A stretch of 64,000 nucleotides of DNA from Pelistega suis (GCF_013133795.1 NZ_JABGBN010000009.1:49788-113787); one strand, 5' to 3'; shown: positions 29,026-37,904, counted from the first letter of the stretch. The notes: generated by a model from the letters alone, not told the origin. Numbers and translations: made by a program.

Positions 29026-29048
29026 GAGGGAGGTTAGGTGCCTCCCTC
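29026..29048 (+). terminator. Probable clpX terminator
   Basis: Perfect 8-bp GC-rich stem GAGGGAGG / CCTCCCTC with a 7-base loop; the tail is only moderately T-rich. It lies upstream of the lon promoter. Confidence 0.55.
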
Positions 29049-29078
29049 GTATTGTCTATAAAATCTGCATTTTTAGAC

Positions 29079-29106
29079 CTTGAAAATGCTAACTCTGCCA
29101 CCATAT
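29079..29106 (+). promoter_or_regulatory. Heat-shock (sigma-32 type) promoter of lon
   Basis: CTTGAAA, 13-bp spacer, CACCATAT. The -35 is a perfect match to the sigma-32 consensus, and the -10 matches CCCCATNT at all but one position. It is located 34 bases before the lon ATG. Confidence 0.85.
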
Positions 29107-29140
29107 AGCTCCTACTTAGAATAGAATACAAAGGATTTAC

Positions 29141-31618
29141 ATGACGACACTAAAAAAAACACCGTCTTCGGAAGTCGTTGAATTACCGTTATTGCCTTTA
29201 AGAGATGTAGTGGTGTTTCCTCACATGGTTATCCCACTCTTTGTGGCTCGTCCTCGCTCTGTTGCTGCTTTAAATAAGGCAATGTCAGATAGTTCTAATC
29301 ATATTATCTTGGTTTCTCAAAAAGCGGCTTCTATTTATGAACCGGGTCCTAATGATATTTACGAAACTGGCGTTTTAGCAAAAGTATTGCAACTTTTAAA
29401 ACTCCCTGACGGTACGCTTAAAGTACTTGTTGAGGGTTTAGACCGCGTAGAAATCCAAGAGGTCAAAGAAACAGCAGATTACTATAGTGTTAAAGCCACT
29501 AAAATAGCGGTTAAAGATAGTCGTAGCGCTAAGGTTCAAGCGTTGATGAGGGCGGTGATTGCTGAGTTTGAGGCTTATGCCAAAGAAAGCAAAAAAATCA
29601 TGCCAGAGGTATTAAATTCACTGAATACCATGACGAGTGCTAATCGTCTTGCCGATACCATTAGTGCCAATTTACCTGTGCAACAAGATGCCAAACAGAA
29701 ACTGCTATCAACGCTTGATGTAGCAGAGCGTTTAGAAGGTTTGCTTGGTATGATTGAAGGCGAAATGGATATTATGGAAGTTGAGAGTAAGATTCAAAGT
29801 CGCGTTAAAAAGCAGATGGAAAAAAGTCAGCGCGATTATTACCTCAATGAGAAAGTCAAAGCTATTCAAAAAGAATTAGGTGAAGGTGAAGACGGCGCAG
29901 ATTTAGAGGAGCTTGAGAAAAAAATTCAAGCCGCAGGTATGCCTAAAGAAGCCCATGATAAGGCGATGGCTGAGTTGAAGAAACTTAAGCTAATGTCGCC
30001 GATGTCGGCAGAGGCTTCTGTAGTGCGTAATTATATTGAGACACTAGTGGGTGTGCCTTGGAAGAAAAAAACTAAGGTGAATAATTCATTAGTTGATGCA
30101 GAAAGTACGCTAGATAGCGATCATTATGGCTTAGAAAAAGTTAAGGAACGTATTCTTGAGTATTTAGCGGTGCAACAACGCGTATCTAAAGTTAAAGCAC
30201 CAATTCTGTGTTTGGTAGGTCCTCCGGGCGTTGGTAAAACCTCATTAGGTCAATCTATCGCTAAAGCGACTAACCGTCAGTATGTGCGTATGGCTCTGGG
30301 CGGTGTGCGTGATGAGTCGGAGATTCGTGGTCATCGTCGTACTTATATCGGTGCGATGCCCGGTAAGATTATTCAAAATATGAGTAAGGTTGGTGTACGT
30401 AACCCATTATTCCTTTTGGATGAGATTGATAAAATGGGGATGGATTTCCGTGGGGATCCTGCGGCTGCCTTATTAGAAGTCTTAGATCCAGAGCAAAATC
30501 ATACTTTCCAAGACCATTATTTAGAAGTGGATTATGATTTATCGGATGTTATGTTTGTGGCAACGAGTAATACTTTGAATATCCCACCAGCATTATTGGA
30601 TCGTATGGAAATTATTCGTCTATCTGGATATACAGAGGATGAGAAATTGCATATCGCCAAAGATCATTTGATTCCTAAATTGATGAAGAATAATGGTCTT
30701 AATGAGGGTGAGCTAGCGATTGATGATGAAGTCATTCGTGATATCGTGCGTTACTATACTCGAGAAGCGGGTGTTCGTTCGTTAGAGCGTGAGATTGGAA
30801 AAATTTGTCGCAAAGTGGTCAAAGAGGTGGTTACTCAATCCGCTAAAGCTAAACCTAAGAAAACAGCTGCTCGTACGGTAGCTAAACCTAAAGCGATTCG
30901 TATCACTAGTAAAAATCTTGATCAGTATTTGGGCGTACGTAAGTATAGTTTCGGTCTCGCTGAAAAAGAGAATCAAGTAGGACAGGTGACGGGCTTAGCA
31001 TGGACTGAAGTCGGTGGTGATTTACTCACTATTGAGGCTGCTGTTATTCCGGGTAAGGGCGTTATTCAGCACACGGGCTCTTTGGGTGATGTGATGAAAG
31101 AATCAATGTCAGCAGCGCGTACGGTTATTCGTTCACGTGCTCACCGGTTGGGTTTGGCTGATAATGTCTTTGAGAAAAAAGATGTTCATATTCACGTACC
31201 AGACGGAGCGACACCGAAAGATGGTCCATCAGCAGGTATTGCAGTGACAACTGCCTTAGTGTCAGCCTTTACGAATATTCCTGTGCGTGCTGATGTGGCG
31301 ATGACGGGTGAAATTACTTTACGCGGTGAAGTATTAGCTATTGGAGGACTTAAGGAAAAGTTATTAGCAGCTCATCGTGGTGGAATTAAAACGGTGTTAA
31401 TCCCTCATGAGAATGTTAAAGACTTAGCTGAAATACCCGATAACGTCAAAGCGGATTTGGAAATTATCCCCGTACGTTGGATTGATCAGGTACTTGAAGT
31501 AGCGTTGGAAAAATTACCTACCCCGCTAACAGATAAGGAAATTGCGGCATTAGCACGAGAAGCGATGAAACTATCACCAGCGAGCAGTGTGAAGCGCTCA
31601 TCTTCAAAACTACAGTGA
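29141..31618 (+). CDS. lon: ATP-dependent Lon protease
   Basis: An 825-residue cytoplasmic AAA+ serine protease. The N-terminal LON domain (about 14-205) starts [20 protein letters not shown], Walker A is GPPGVGKTS (about 363), and Walker B is [10 protein letters not shown]. The catalytic Ser is in DGPSAGIAV, and its Lys partner lies in [18 protein letters not shown] basic stretch [17 protein letters not shown] (about 567) is inserted between the ATPase and protease domains, which explains the extra length over E. coli (784). The lone transcript has a sigma-32 promoter and its own terminator. Confidence 0.97.
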   Translation: MTTLKKTPSSEVVELPLLPLRDVVVFPHMVIPLFVARPRSVAALNKAMSDSSNHIILVSQKAASIYEPGPNDIYETGVLAKVLQLLKLPDGTLKVLVEGLDRVEIQEVKETADYYSVKATKIAVKDSRSAKVQALMRAVIAEFEAYAKESKKIMPEVLNSLNTMTSANRLADTISANLPVQQDAKQKLLSTLDVAERLEGLLGMIEGEMDIMEVESKIQSRVKKQMEKSQRDYYLNEKVKAIQKELGEGEDGADLEELEKKIQAAGMPKEAHDKAMAELKKLKLMSPMSAEASVVRNYIETLVGVPWKKKTKVNNSLVDAESTLDSDHYGLEKVKERILEYLAVQQRVSKVKAPILCLVGPPGVGKTSLGQSIAKATNRQYVRMALGGVRDESEIRGHRRTYIGAMPGKIIQNMSKVGVRNPLFLLDEIDKMGMDFRGDPAAALLEVLDPEQNHTFQDHYLEVDYDLSDVMFVATSNTLNIPPALLDRMEIIRLSGYTEDEKLHIAKDHLIPKLMKNNGLNEGELAIDDEVIRDIVRYYTREAGVRSLEREIGKICRKVVKEVVTQSAKAKPKKTAARTVAKPKAIRITSKNLDQYLGVRKYSFGLAEKENQVGQVTGLAWTEVGGDLLTIEAAVIPGKGVIQHTGSLGDVMKESMSAARTVIRSRAHRLGLADNVFEKKDVHIHVPDGATPKDGPSAGIAVTTALVSAFTNIPVRADVAMTGEITLRGEVLAIGGLKEKLLAAHRGGIKTVLIPHENVKDLAEIPDNVKADLEIIPVRWIDQVLEVALEKLPTPLTDKEIAALAREAMKLSPASSVKRSSSKLQ

Positions 31619-31637
31619 TTAGGCAAATAGCCTAAGT

Positions 31638-31686
31638 AAAAAGACGTTCATTGAATACCTTTGGGTATTTTTTGAACGTCTTTTTT
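31638..31686. terminator. Bidirectional terminator between lon and the amidohydrolase gene
   Basis: Outer stem AAAAAGACGTTCA / TGAACGTCTTTTTT encloses a second small stem AATACC / GGTATT. T-runs occur on both strands between convergent genes. Confidence 0.88.
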
Positions 31687-31721
31687 ATAGAACAATGAAA
31701 ATTTAATGCATTATTTAAATA

Positions 31722-32528
31722 TTAAAATTTAAAGAGTTTAATAGCGTTCTCACCTAGAATCATTTTACGTTCTTGTTCATCATTGATAATCGCTGTGAGT
31801 AAATCCCAGTTTTTCTCATAAGAGGTATCCTGTTCGTGTTGGGTATGTGGCCAATCGCTTCCCCAAACAATATTCTCTTGCATTTGACGAGCTTTAAGTT
31901 CTTGAAGAATTTTTTGTGCTCTGATAATTGCATTACTATCAGAATGAGCAATACGGTATAAGCCAGATAACTTAATCCAGTGTTGAGTTGGATTGAGTAA
32001 AGATAAGAATTGTTGGTATTCACTCTCATCTAGATTCTGATTAGCACTAGGGCGGCCTAGATGATCAATCACTACCTTAATGGAGTAGTTTCTTAAGGCG
32101 GGTAATAATTGCAAAAGATAACTTGGCGGACAATGTAGTTCAAGCTGCCAGTCTAAATCTGTCAATGTTTTAATAAGTGATGACCATTCTGAGGATAGAA
32201 GATTTGGGGGTTCTAAACCAAATAAATTAAGACGAATGCCACATACCCCTAGTTGATGATATTGTAGTAGCGTTTCTTTGCTAATATCTGTATCTACAAC
32301 AATAACAGCCTTTAATCTCCCCTTAGCCTCTTTAACAGCATTGAGCATATAGCTATTGTCTGTGCCATAAAAGCTCGGTTGAATTAAGACACCATATTGA
32401 ATATTGTGTTTGTCAAGATTATTTAAGAAGCCTTCCAAAGAGGCATGATAAGACGGAGTATATCGTGCATTCTTGCTGAAAGGACCTTCGGGGCTAAAAA
32501 CATGTGCGTGAGTATCAACAAAATACAT
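31722..32528 (-). CDS. Amidohydrolase-family metal hydrolase (COG3618, pyrone-dicarboxylate-hydrolase type)
   Basis: A 268-residue TIM-barrel hydrolase of the group that includes 2-pyrone-4,6-dicarboxylate lactonase and 4-sulfomuconolactonase. The metal His pair is in YFVDTHAHVFSP (residues about 2-13), another His is in LELHCPP, VVIDHLGRP follows, and the conserved IVWGSDWPHT is near residue 225. The substrate is likely a lactone or other ring-carboxylate, but it is not determined. The ATG at 32528 follows GGAAAAG. It ends a two-gene run with a carboxylate carrier and is controlled, by inference, by the divergent GntR protein. Confidence 0.83.
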   Translation of the reverse strand: MYFVDTHAHVFSPEGPFSKNARYTPSYHASLEGFLNNLDKHNIQYGVLIQPSFYGTDNSYMLNAVKEAKGRLKAVIVVDTDISKETLLQYHQLGVCGIRLNLFGLEPPNLLSSEWSSLIKTLTDLDWQLELHCPPSYLLQLLPALRNYSIKVVIDHLGRPSANQNLDESEYQQFLSLLNPTQHWIKLSGLYRIAHSDSNAIIRAQKILQELKARQMQENIVWGSDWPHTQHEQDTSYEKNWDLLTAIINDEQERKMILGENAIKLFKF

Positions 32529-32543
32529 AATATTCTTTTCCAA

Positions 32544-33833
32544 TTAGAGAATAAGTTGGGTGGCAATAATTGCAATGAGAGCAGCAATTACTCCGATAGG
32601 AATTGCTTGGAACAACAATTTATTGAGTAAGACATTTTTATCAACATCGGCAGGTGCTGAACTTAGAATGAGGCTTCCCCCAGACGAAAAAGGTGAAATA
32701 GATGTTGCTTGAGCACCGACAACAATAGCGATAAAGAGGATGAGGGGATTTATATCTGCTTGTGCAGCAATACTTGGCACAATAGGGAATAAAGTAGGTG
32801 CTACTACGCCAAGTGTGCTAGAGAAAATGGACATGATGGCACTAATGACACAAAAGGCAATAGGAATAAGCCATACAGGGACATTTCCAGAAATCCAAGT
32901 AGCTAATGTATTGATTACACCAGCTTGTACACCAACTCCGATTAGCATGCCCATACCACAAATCATGATTAATGTATTCCATGGTACAAGAGCAATTACT
33001 TTTTTCTCATCAGCTAGTTTCATCCAAAAACTGATGGCTGCAAAAATAATAGCTAAGAAACCAATATCTAATTTTTTATTAATCCATGAGATGGTTAGAT
33101 TGTCAGGAAATATAATTTTTAAAATAGGAATAATGAGAACAATACCCATTAAAAGAAGTATGAGGTAGATGGATTGCTTTTGTTGTTGTGTAAAGGGTTC
33201 AGGCTTTTCGGCTTGAATTTCAATGGAAGATGATTGAAAGCTCCATAATGAGTAAATACTCAATAGAACAATAGGGAGCAATAAAGTAGCGATAAAGATT
33301 CCAGAGCTGTAACTAAAAGCAGTTGTTTGCGGAATATGATTGGTTTCTAATAACCCGCGAAAAATAATGCCACTTTGAGAGGTCATAAAGTTAGCACCTG
33401 CTAAGGCACCATAATTCAAAGCCATGCTACCAATGACTAAATTCATTTTTGTTTTAGTGCAGAGTAGTAGAGTTAGGGGAGCCATAAAAGCGAGAACAGT
33501 GTAAAAACCAGCGCCTAAACCAGCAATAATGGTTGCTGCAGCAAAAAGAGCTAAAGGAAGTGCATTTGGGATATTGCGGCAATGATAAAGAAGATGGTTT
33601 GCTAGCTTTTCTAATGCGCCGTTGGCTAGCGCAATATTGTAGAAAAGACTTAGAGAAAAAATAACAAAAAATATTTTAACTGGCCATTGTTTAATTAAAT
33701 CATTGATGGATAAATCCATCATAAAAGCGCCGATTAGATAAGCAGCTGCAATAGCGAAAAAGCCAATGTTGATTTTTGTTATATAGCCTACTGCAATAAC
33801 TAGCAGAATACTCAATAAAATAATACTAATCAT
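32544..33833 (-). CDS. MatC/DASS-type dicarboxylate carrier
   Basis: A 429-residue inner-membrane carrier with about 12 hydrophobic segments and a cytoplasmic loop near residue 210. The N-terminal half (IKQWPVKIFFVIFSLSLFYNIALANGALEKL, split by the membrane) and GAGFYTVLAFMAPLTLLL resemble the MatC_N domain of malonate/dicarboxylate carriers. The C-terminal STLGVVAPTLFPIV and SPFSSGGSLIL resemble the substrate motifs of SLC13-like transporters. AAGGAG lies 10 bases before the ATG. With the adjacent hydrolase it suggests uptake and ring-opening of an organic acid. Confidence 0.8.
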   Translation of the reverse strand: MISIILLSILLVIAVGYITKINIGFFAIAAAYLIGAFMMDLSINDLIKQWPVKIFFVIFSLSLFYNIALANGALEKLANHLLYHCRNIPNALPLALFAAATIIAGLGAGFYTVLAFMAPLTLLLCTKTKMNLVIGSMALNYGALAGANFMTSQSGIIFRGLLETNHIPQTTAFSYSSGIFIATLLLPIVLLSIYSLWSFQSSSIEIQAEKPEPFTQQQKQSIYLILLLMGIVLIIPILKIIFPDNLTISWINKKLDIGFLAIIFAAISFWMKLADEKKVIALVPWNTLIMICGMGMLIGVGVQAGVINTLATWISGNVPVWLIPIAFCVISAIMSIFSSTLGVVAPTLFPIVPSIAAQADINPLILFIAIVVGAQATSISPFSSGGSLILSSAPADVDKNVLLNKLLFQAIPIGVIAALIAIIATQLIL

Positions 33834-33858
33834 TGATAAAGAGCTCCTTTAATTTTAA

Positions 33859-33903
33859 TTGACATAATAATCTAGTCATTTAAACATATATATGATTATA
33901 TGA
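33859..33903. promoter_or_regulatory. Candidate operator/promoter region of the GntR-MatC divergon
   Basis: A TTGACA -35 (33859-33864) has no good -10 behind it. A perfect 10-bp palindrome CATATATATG sits at 33885-33894, and TGAC...GTCA half-sites flank 33860-33877. GntR/HutC proteins bind short AT-rich palindromes between divergent genes, so this is a likely operator by position. Confidence 0.35.
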
Positions 33904-33968
33904 CAATACTTATCAATGATATGCTATCCTATGCTTTTGTTAATATCCTAGAAAAGAGTATTGAGCAA

Positions 33969-34694
33969 ATGCAGAATAGTATTGTTGAGAAATTACCACG
34001 CTATGAGCAAGTACGTTATGATCTTCAGCAAAAACTCATCGCTCAGATTTGGGGGAGTGACGAGTCTATACCTAATGAGCAAGAATTAGCGGATGAATAT
34101 CAAGTATCGGTGGGTACTATTCGCAAAGCAATTGATTTGTTAGTTGCCGATGGTCTATTGGTGAAACAACAAGGAAAGGGAACGTTTGTTCGATATCCTG
34201 ATTTTTCATCGTCTTTAATACGTTTTTTTCGTTATCGAAACTCAACAGGAAAGCAAATAATTCCAGAGGGAGTTGTTCATAAAGTTACATACTTAGAGAA
34301 TGGTGATGAAAGAATTAATGGTGTAATGCATAGGCTCATACAAGCCCCTTTGATTTATATTGAAAGAACGAGAGAGATTGGCCAAAAAGTTTTAGTCAGT
34401 GAAAAAATTTGGTTGCCTAAAGAGCATTTTTTTCAGTTATTGAATATTCCATTAAGTAACTTTGATAATTTGCTATACCCCATGTATAGAAGGGAGTGCG
34501 GTCAGCTTGTTGTCAGTGCCAAAGAGCAGTTGTCTTTTTTAACCAATTATTTTGATACGTATCTACCGCTACAACAGACAGAGTCTGCTGTGAAAATTTG
34601 TCGTTTCGCTTATGGGATCAATGGGGAGTTGCTAGAGTATCGCGAGTCTTACGGAAGAGCGTCTGAGTTTTTTTATGAAACGTTTATCCATTAG
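33969..34694 (+). CDS. GntR-family (HutC/UTRA) transcriptional regulator
   Basis: A 241-residue ligand-responsive repressor. The N-terminal winged helix is about residues 10-77, with IPNEQELADEYQVSVGTIRKA and LLVKQQGKGTFV. A UTRA effector domain follows (about 95-235, with LIYIERTREIG and RESYGRASEFFYET). The ATG at 33969 is chosen because it gives family length; open frame starts also exist at 33900 and 33921. It is divergent from the carrier-hydrolase pair, which it probably regulates in response to a small carboxylic ligand. Confidence 0.85.
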   Translation: MQNSIVEKLPRYEQVRYDLQQKLIAQIWGSDESIPNEQELADEYQVSVGTIRKAIDLLVADGLLVKQQGKGTFVRYPDFSSSLIRFFRYRNSTGKQIIPEGVVHKVTYLENGDERINGVMHRLIQAPLIYIERTREIGQKVLVSEKIWLPKEHFFQLLNIPLSNFDNLLYPMYRRECGQLVVSAKEQLSFLTNYFDTYLPLQQTESAVKICRFAYGINGELLEYRESYGRASEFFYETFIH

Positions 34695-34718
34695 ACTCGC
34701 AGAGAGTAGTCTCTCTTT

Positions 34719-35282
34719 TTAATTAATCGGGGCAGGAAAGCTATTATTGCTCCCTTGGCTTGGTGTAGGGAAATTGCTATTGCCGCTGTTGGATGGGGTA
34801 GGAAAGCGACTATTGCCACTACTTGGTGTCGGGAAGTTGCTATTAGCTCCATCGTTATTACGTACATTTCCGTTATTAAGAGGAATGGCCTCGTCATTGC
34901 TGTTAATTGGACGGAATCTTCTTGTGCTAGAGGATGATGTTGTGCTTTCGGTTGCCGCTGGTGCTTCTGGTACAGGCGGGAGTGCTTCACGAAGTGTAGG
35001 ATTTTCTTCTAGTACTTTGCCTGCCTCTTCGTTAGTGCTTTCTGTAGTTTGCGTATCTGGAATATTTTCGGTGGGAATGGTACTAGGCGTGCTTTCAGTT
35101 GTGCTTGGTGGGGGCACTGGTGTTGTACCTGTGATTTCGCCACTAACTGTCGAGCTTGGGGTAGGCTCATTGCTGGGTACGCGATGTTCTCGCGTAAATG
35201 CACTATAAAAAGCGTTGACGATAAAAAGAATAATACTAATTGATACCAACAAGAGTACGATGTTGGTCGCACGTTTAGACAT
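34719..35282 (-). CDS. Membrane-anchored Ser/Thr/Pro/Asn-rich protein with FPTPS repeats
   Basis: A 187-residue protein I do not recognise. One N-terminal membrane helix (IVLLLVSISIILFIVNAFY, residues about 8-26) is followed by a low-complexity chain: Pro/Ser/Thr-rich (about 35-75), a short Glu-rich stretch (about 84-100), then Asn/Ser-rich with four copies of the unit F-P-T-P-S (the last is F-P-A-P). This looks like an extended, disordered periplasmic tether. AAAGGA lies 8 bases before the ATG. It stands alone between the GntR gene and the thrS leader. Confidence 0.7.
   Translation of the reverse strand: MSKRATNIVLLLVSISIILFIVNAFYSAFTREHRVPSNEPTPSSTVSGEITGTTPVPPPSTTESTPSTIPTENIPDTQTTESTNEEAGKVLEENPTLREALPPVPEAPAATESTTSSSSTRRFRPINSNDEAIPLNNGNVRNNDGANSNFPTPSSGNSRFPTPSNSGNSNFPTPSQGSNNSFPAPIN
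34725..34850. repeat. Degenerate tandem repeat encoding NSNFPTPS units
   Basis: Four imperfect copies of a roughly 30-33 base unit at the 3' end of the anchored-protein gene. Each encodes N-S-x-F-P-T/A-P-x. Third-position differences between copies suggest they are not recent. Confidence 0.75.
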
Positions 35283-35526
35283 AACGAAAATCCTTTAAAG
35301 GGTATTTATTATTATAGGCAATATACCACTAAAGTAAAAAAGAGAATAAATTAGAACTTTACATTGTAAGGGTTTGTGATAAAAAACGCTTATCTATGTT
35401 AATCCAATACCACAGAACTTTACAAAAATTAGTGGTTTTTATTGCTTTAAAAAGGCTAAGTCGTGAATATCCCAAGGAAAACTGTTAAAATTCTAATATT
35501 AATTTTTAGACTTGAGACCGATATAT
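35283..35526. other. AT-rich intergenic region before the thrS leader
   Basis: About 240 bases with no coding frame that I trust. It should contain the thrS promoter; a TAATAT/TTAAAAT-rich stretch near 35484-35504 is a possible -10 region, but no convincing -35 was found. Confidence 0.4.
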
Positions 35527-35568
35527 ATGAGTTATTCAACGACACGAACGATGCCTAGATTATTTTAA
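35527..35568 (+). CDS. thrS leader peptide (threonine-rich), predicted
   Basis: A 13-codon frame MSYSTTRTMPRLF. Three of its eight residues 1-8 are Thr (ACG ACA CGA ACG at 35539-35550). It ends 100 bases before thrS and directly precedes a set of alternative stems. A weak GAG lies 10-13 bases before the ATG. The arrangement is that of leader peptides that sense charged tRNA, here tRNA-Thr. Confidence 0.65.
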   Translation: MSYSTTRTMPRLF

Positions 35569-35657
35569 TTCTTGTGGCCGCTCGTGCATTTGTTTTTACT
35601 CAGCATTGGTCTAATGGTAACGCGGCTACCTTGATGGTGTCGCGTTTTTTATTTTTT
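35543..35657 (+). promoter_or_regulatory. Putative thrS attenuator (alternative stems)
   Basis: Four segments in order. Segment 1 is CACGAACG (35543-35550, in the Thr codons). Segment 2 is GTGGCCGCTCGTG (35574-35586). Segment 3 is GCGGCTACC (35622-35630). Segment 4 is GGTGTCGCG (35636-35644). Segments 1:2 pair with one mismatch. Segments 2:3 pair over 8 bp (GTGGCCGC with GCGGCTAC, one G-U) as antiterminator. Segments 3:4 pair within the terminator AACGCG...CGCGTT, followed by TTTTTTATTTTTT. The 2:3 and 3:4 pairings exclude each other. Confidence 0.65.
35619..35657 (+). terminator. Leader terminator before thrS
   Basis: AACGCG (35619-35624) pairs with CGCGTT (35641-35646), with an inner ACC/GGT helix. 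Two T-runs follow, ending one base before the thrS AAGG ribosome site. Confidence 0.75.
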
Positions 35658-35668
35658 AAGGTTTATTC

Positions 35669-37603
35669 ATGATTCAAATTACTTTACCCGATGGTTCAAA
35701 ACGAGAGTTTGAACAGTCTCTTACTGTTGGTGAGGTGGCAAATGCAATTGCACCTAGCCTTGGCAAAGCTGCTTTAGCAGGGAAGATTAGTTTAGCGACG
35801 GGTGAGACAAAGTTAGTGGATACGAGCTTTGTTATTGGAGAAGATACGGCATTATCAATTATCACCGCTAAGGATCCAGAGGGTTTAGATTTGATTCGTC
35901 ACTCAACAGCGCATTTACTGGCATATGCGGTGAAATCTTTATTTCCCGACGCGCAAGTTACTATTGGCCCTGTGATTGATAATGGCTTTTATTATGACTT
36001 CTCTTATAAACGCCCATTTACGCCAGAAGATTTAGAAAAAATCGAAAAGAAAATGGCTGAGTTGGCTAAAAAGGATGAGGTGGTTGTTCGTGAAGAATGG
36101 TTGCGTGATGATGCCGTTGCTTTCTTTAAAGAACAAGGCGAGCATTATAAAGCAGAAATTATTGCTTCAATTCCAAGCAATGAAACCATCAGTCTATACC
36201 GTGAAGGTGACTTTATCGACTTATGCCGTGGTCCTCACGTACCGTCAACAGGTAAATTAAAAGTATTTAAGTTGATGAAAGTCGCGGGTGCGTATTGGCG
36301 TGGTGATTCTAATAATGAGATGTTGCAACGTATCTACGGTACAGCGTGGGCAACCAAAGAAGACCAACAAGCGTATTTAACGATGCTTGAAGAAGCAGAG
36401 CGTCGTGATCACCGTAAATTAGGTAAAGAACTTGATTTATTCCATTTCCAAGACGAAGCGCCGGGTTTAATCTTTTGGCATCCAAAAGGTTGGAAAATTT
36501 GGCAACAAGTTGAGCAATATATGCGTAAAGTCTATGTGGATAATGGTTACCAAGAAGTTAAAGCCCCACAAATTCTTGATTTGAGCTTGTGGAAGAAAAC
36601 AGGTCATTGGGATAACTATAAAGAAAATATGTTTACGACAGATTCGGAAAACCGTGAATATGGTTTAAAACCGATGAACTGTCCGGGACATGTTCAGATT
36701 TATAATGCGGGCTTACATTCTTATCGTGAGTTACCAATTCGCTATGGTGAGTTTGGGCAATGTCACCGTAATGAACCGTCAGGTTCTTTGCATGGTATGA
36801 TGCGTGTTCGTGGCTTTACACAAGATGACGGTCATATTTTCTGTACTGAAAATCAATTACTAGAAGAGTGTGCAAATTTCACGGCATTATTGCAAAAAGT
36901 GTATAAAGACTTTGGGTTTACTGAAGTGCTTTATAAAGTGGCGACTCGTCCAGAAAAACGTATTGGTTCGGATGAGATTTGGGATAAAGCAGAAGAAGCC
37001 TTGATGTCTAGCTTACGCCAATCAGGTTGTGAGTTTGAAATCTCGCCAGGAGAAGGTGCATTCTATGGACCTAAGATTGAGTACACCTTAAAAGATGCCA
37101 TTGGTCGTCATTGGCAATGCGGTACAATCCAGGTGGACTTCTCAATGCCAGCTCGTCTAGGTGCTGAGTACGTAGATGCGGATGATCAGCGTAAGACCCC
37201 CGTGATGTTACATCGTGCGATTTTAGGTTCTTTAGAGCGCTTTATCGGTATGCTGATTGAGAACTTTGCTGGTGCAATGCCTCCATGGTTAGCACCTGAG
37301 CAAGTGGTCATTTGCCCAATTTCAGAGCAATTTAATGAATACGCTCAAAGTATTTGTGACCAACTAAAAGCCAAGGGCTTTAGAGTAAATGCGGATTTAC
37401 GTAATGAGAAGATTACCCGTAAAATCCGTGAGAATAGTATGCAGAAAATCCCATACATTCTTGTTGTTGGCGAGAAAGAGCGAGAAGCAAATGCCGTCGC
37501 TGTTCGAGCAAGAGGCAATTTAGACCTAGGCGTACTTCCAGTAGAAGATTTTATCGCTCGATTAACTAACGACGTTGAACAGCGCATTGATGTAAAAGCG
37601 TAA
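35669..37603 (+). CDS. thrS: Threonyl-tRNA synthetase
   Basis: A 644-residue class II synthetase. The TGS domain (1-60) begins [17 protein letters not shown]. The editing domain (about 65-225) has [19 protein letters not shown] and related zinc-like residues. The catalytic core has motif 2 ([25 protein letters not shown], split) and the zinc ligands around MNCPGHV. The C-terminal anticodon domain starts near 545 ([14 protein letters not shown]). An AAGG site lies 7 bases before the ATG, right after the attenuator T-run. Confidence 0.97.
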   Translation: MIQITLPDGSKREFEQSLTVGEVANAIAPSLGKAALAGKISLATGETKLVDTSFVIGEDTALSIITAKDPEGLDLIRHSTAHLLAYAVKSLFPDAQVTIGPVIDNGFYYDFSYKRPFTPEDLEKIEKKMAELAKKDEVVVREEWLRDDAVAFFKEQGEHYKAEIIASIPSNETISLYREGDFIDLCRGPHVPSTGKLKVFKLMKVAGAYWRGDSNNEMLQRIYGTAWATKEDQQAYLTMLEEAERRDHRKLGKELDLFHFQDEAPGLIFWHPKGWKIWQQVEQYMRKVYVDNGYQEVKAPQILDLSLWKKTGHWDNYKENMFTTDSENREYGLKPMNCPGHVQIYNAGLHSYRELPIRYGEFGQCHRNEPSGSLHGMMRVRGFTQDDGHIFCTENQLLEECANFTALLQKVYKDFGFTEVLYKVATRPEKRIGSDEIWDKAEEALMSSLRQSGCEFEISPGEGAFYGPKIEYTLKDAIGRHWQCGTIQVDFSMPARLGAEYVDADDQRKTPVMLHRAILGSLERFIGMLIENFAGAMPPWLAPEQVVICPISEQFNEYAQSICDQLKAKGFRVNADLRNEKITRKIRENSMQKIPYILVVGEKEREANAVAVRARGNLDLGVLPVEDFIARLTNDVEQRIDVKA

Positions 37604-37612
37604 GCTTTTCGG

Positions 37613-37641
37613 CGAACAGGTCTTCTTTGAAGACCTGTTCG
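37613..37641 (+). promoter_or_regulatory. Strong hairpin directly after thrS
   Basis: Perfect 13-bp stem CGAACAGGTCTTC / GAAGACCTGTTCG with a TTT loop, 10 bases after the thrS stop. It lacks a T-run, so it is more likely an mRNA-end protecting or processing structure than a terminator. Confidence 0.6.
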
Positions 37642-37656
37642 TCAAAATATAAAAAG

Positions 37657-37807
37657 AAAGCGGAGGCTTTTTAGGAGAAAGCGGAGGCTTTTTAGGAGAA
37701 AGCGGAGGCTTTTTAGGAGAAAGCGGAGGCTTTTTTAGGAGAAAGCGGAGGCTTTTTTAGGAGAAAGCGGAGGCTTTTTTAGGAGAAAGCGGAGGCTTTT
37801 TTAAGCG
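37657..37807. repeat. Seven-copy 21/22-bp tandem repeat between thrS and infC
   Basis: Units begin at 37657, 37678, 37699 (21 bp each), 37720, 37742, 37764 (22 bp, one extra T) and 37786 (last, incomplete). Each unit reads AAAGC-GGAG-GCTTT as a 5-bp hairpin, then a T-run and AGGAG. Units are otherwise identical, so the array is recent or still changing. Copies of AAGCGTAAGCTT flank it at 37596 and 37803. Stops in all frames make it non-coding. Confidence 0.95.
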
Positions 37808-37904
37808 TAAGCTTGATTGAATTGATAGGAGTTCTTTACGAGAAAGTGAAGAACATTCTTTGCAAAGGCAAAGAGATTTTTTTAACTTTTTAAGGAGTGC
37901 TAAC

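Noticed and set aside
34747..35208. Plus-strand open frame over the FPTPS-repeat protein
   Set aside because: The minus-strand gene has a start with ribosome site and a clean membrane anchor; the plus frame is its antisense shadow.
35600..35646. tRNA-like segment (GGTCTAATGG...) in the thrS leader
   Set aside because: Resembles a D-arm but no acceptor stem, anticodon arm or T-arm can be completed; the pairing is better explained by the attenuator.
37657..37807. CRISPR array or coding repeat in the thrS-infC gap
   Set aside because: Units are directly adjacent with no spacers, and stops occur in every frame once the 22-bp units are included.
37860..37904. TTG start for infC giving 15 extra residues
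   Set aside because: No ribosome site, no family match, and it would bury the AAGGAG that fits the ATC at 37905.
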